Below, piece after piece: positions 62,998-64,000 of a DNA stretch of 64,000 nt. The first letter of the stretch is position 1. Each line of letters opens with the position of its first letter. The position numbers and the translations under genes are program-made. The DNA comes from Stictocephala bisonia (lineage: Eukaryota; Arthropoda; Insecta; Hemiptera; Membracidae). The notes beneath the pieces are model-generated. The model was not told where the DNA came from. It was given only the letters and a program-made list of their open reading frames with translations, and did no database searches. The stretch spans positions 505,001-569,000 of the forward strand of contig JAQJVL010000327.1 in the NCBI GenBank assembly GCA_035578905.1, in the 5' to 3' direction.

Positions 62998-64000
62998 TCA
63001 GCATAATCAAAGTCAATTTGAACGTAGTTTTGAGTTCTATTTTTAACAAATAGAAATGTATTACATCATATAGTGGTCATCTAAATATGCATATTAGTTA
63101 AAGTTCATCAAATTTAATGAGTCAACTTGTACACGATAAAACGGTAAAATATATCAAAACGGAATGTAAAAACGTGGTTTGTTAATTTTTTAAACGAACT
63201 TGGAATGGGTAAGTAATATCCCAAATATCATCCCAATCGATTGAGTTTGGAAAAGATTTTTTATATCTGAGTAAGAATGGTTTTATGATATAGAATTTTA
63301 GGGTATTTTACCTTATATAATTTCTGAAACATTACCAATTGGAAAGATACACATTTTATATAACATACAAAGAAAATGTACTATGTAATAAATTTATTCA
63401 AATATAATTGAATGTGTTATTTGGTGCCAAGGTAAAATTAAGGTTACAATTCTCTTACGAGTTCCAGTATCAAATCTTATTTATGTACAATATAGTTATT
63501 TTACTTTAACTATAAAGTTCTTTCACTAGCTTACCTTTTTAAAGTACTAATTGTCTATTACTAAGCTATATTCAATTGCCTCTACAAACGGAACATTAAT
63601 TATTTAAAGTGATACAAACTACCCTTTTGATAAACCACTCGTCTCAAACGAGGTCTGTGTCAAACTCCAGAGCACTCTAGTGGCTATCTCCGTAATTAAC
63701 TCTAAGGTCGTTACGGCAAAGCGCCACTCCTGAAGGGCTCTAGCACCATACACCCTTATCTTCGAGTTACTGTCAATGACACACCAGCCGTTATCTGCTT
63801 TACTTTACTTTTACTGAGTAGATAAAATAAATTGGACAATAATAACGTGTATGTTTTACTTGTTATTTTTTTATCCCAAACTCCACACATATTGTTGTAA
63901 AATAACTCTAGCATAAAAACAATTTAAAAATTATATCTACTTAATAAAATACTAACAAATAATTTGTTCTATGTGTAAAAGTTTAAGTAAATTTATAAAA
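62998..64000. other. Intergenic DNA with a GC-richer patch, to the window edge
   Basis: 63635-63800 is GC-richer (CACTCGTCTCAAACGAGGTC, AGAGCACTCTAGTGGC, AAGGGCTCTAGCACC) and may be part of a short element, but no family was recognised. The rest is AT-rich. Confidence 0.4.

Overview
This 64-kb window is AT-rich, repeat-dominated eukaryotic DNA. The best fit is an arthropod, probably an insect: there is a degenerate interstitial (CCTAA/TTAGG)n tract, which is the insect-type telomere repeat, a CR1-like non-LTR retrotransposon, a Kolobok/Mutator-like transposase relic, and many satellites. Species and order cannot be fixed from the sequence. No host protein-coding gene could be recognised. The only host gene supported with high confidence is a tRNA-Leu(UAA) at 25.7 kb. 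Every protein-coding signal that I recognise belongs to a transposable element.

Layout. 1-1.5 kb: a 160-bp satellite entering from the left edge, followed by older ~80-bp relatives. 1.85-2.3 kb: a G-rich 36-bp minisatellite in inverted orientation, followed by a TIR element (2.35-3.19 kb). 4.83-16.15 kb: a 172-bp satellite of about 40 units, split by a nearly complete CR1-like retrotransposon (about 7.00-11.56 kb, minus strand; ORF1 intact, ORF2 frameshifted). 18.8-33 kb: AT-rich DNA with dispersed repeats. These include a SINE-like family whose head resembles the Alu domain of 7SL RNA, reverse-transcriptase fragments, the tRNA, a perfect 66-bp-arm hairpin and further 36-bp minisatellite blocks. 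33.3-40.6 kb: a tandem segmental duplication of about 3 kb, with a 5'-truncated LINE tail at the junction and a ~0.9-kb minisatellite in one copy only. 44.4-44.8 kb: a long (TG)n block. 46.2-51.3 kb: a 5.1-kb array of a 15-bp unit with higher-order structure. 53.6-55.5 kb: a TTAA-flanked element with an internally deleted transposase. 57.4 kb: telomere-like repeats. 61-63 kb: an inverted-repeat element and a tRNA-derived SINE head.

Two observations deserve priority. First, on the minus strand each 172-bp satellite unit carries a GTAAGT donor, a TACTAA branch-point-like motif and a TTACAG acceptor around a 63-nt (21-codon) block open in two phases, so the array looks like a tandemly multiplied mini-exon. 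Second, the dispersed SINE-like family appears to combine 5' and 3' 7SL Alu-domain sequence with a conserved unrelated body and tail. Both are readings by eye and need computation and RNA data. There is no operon-like or pathway relation among genes here; the interactions visible are insertions of mobile elements into satellites and expansion of tandem arrays.
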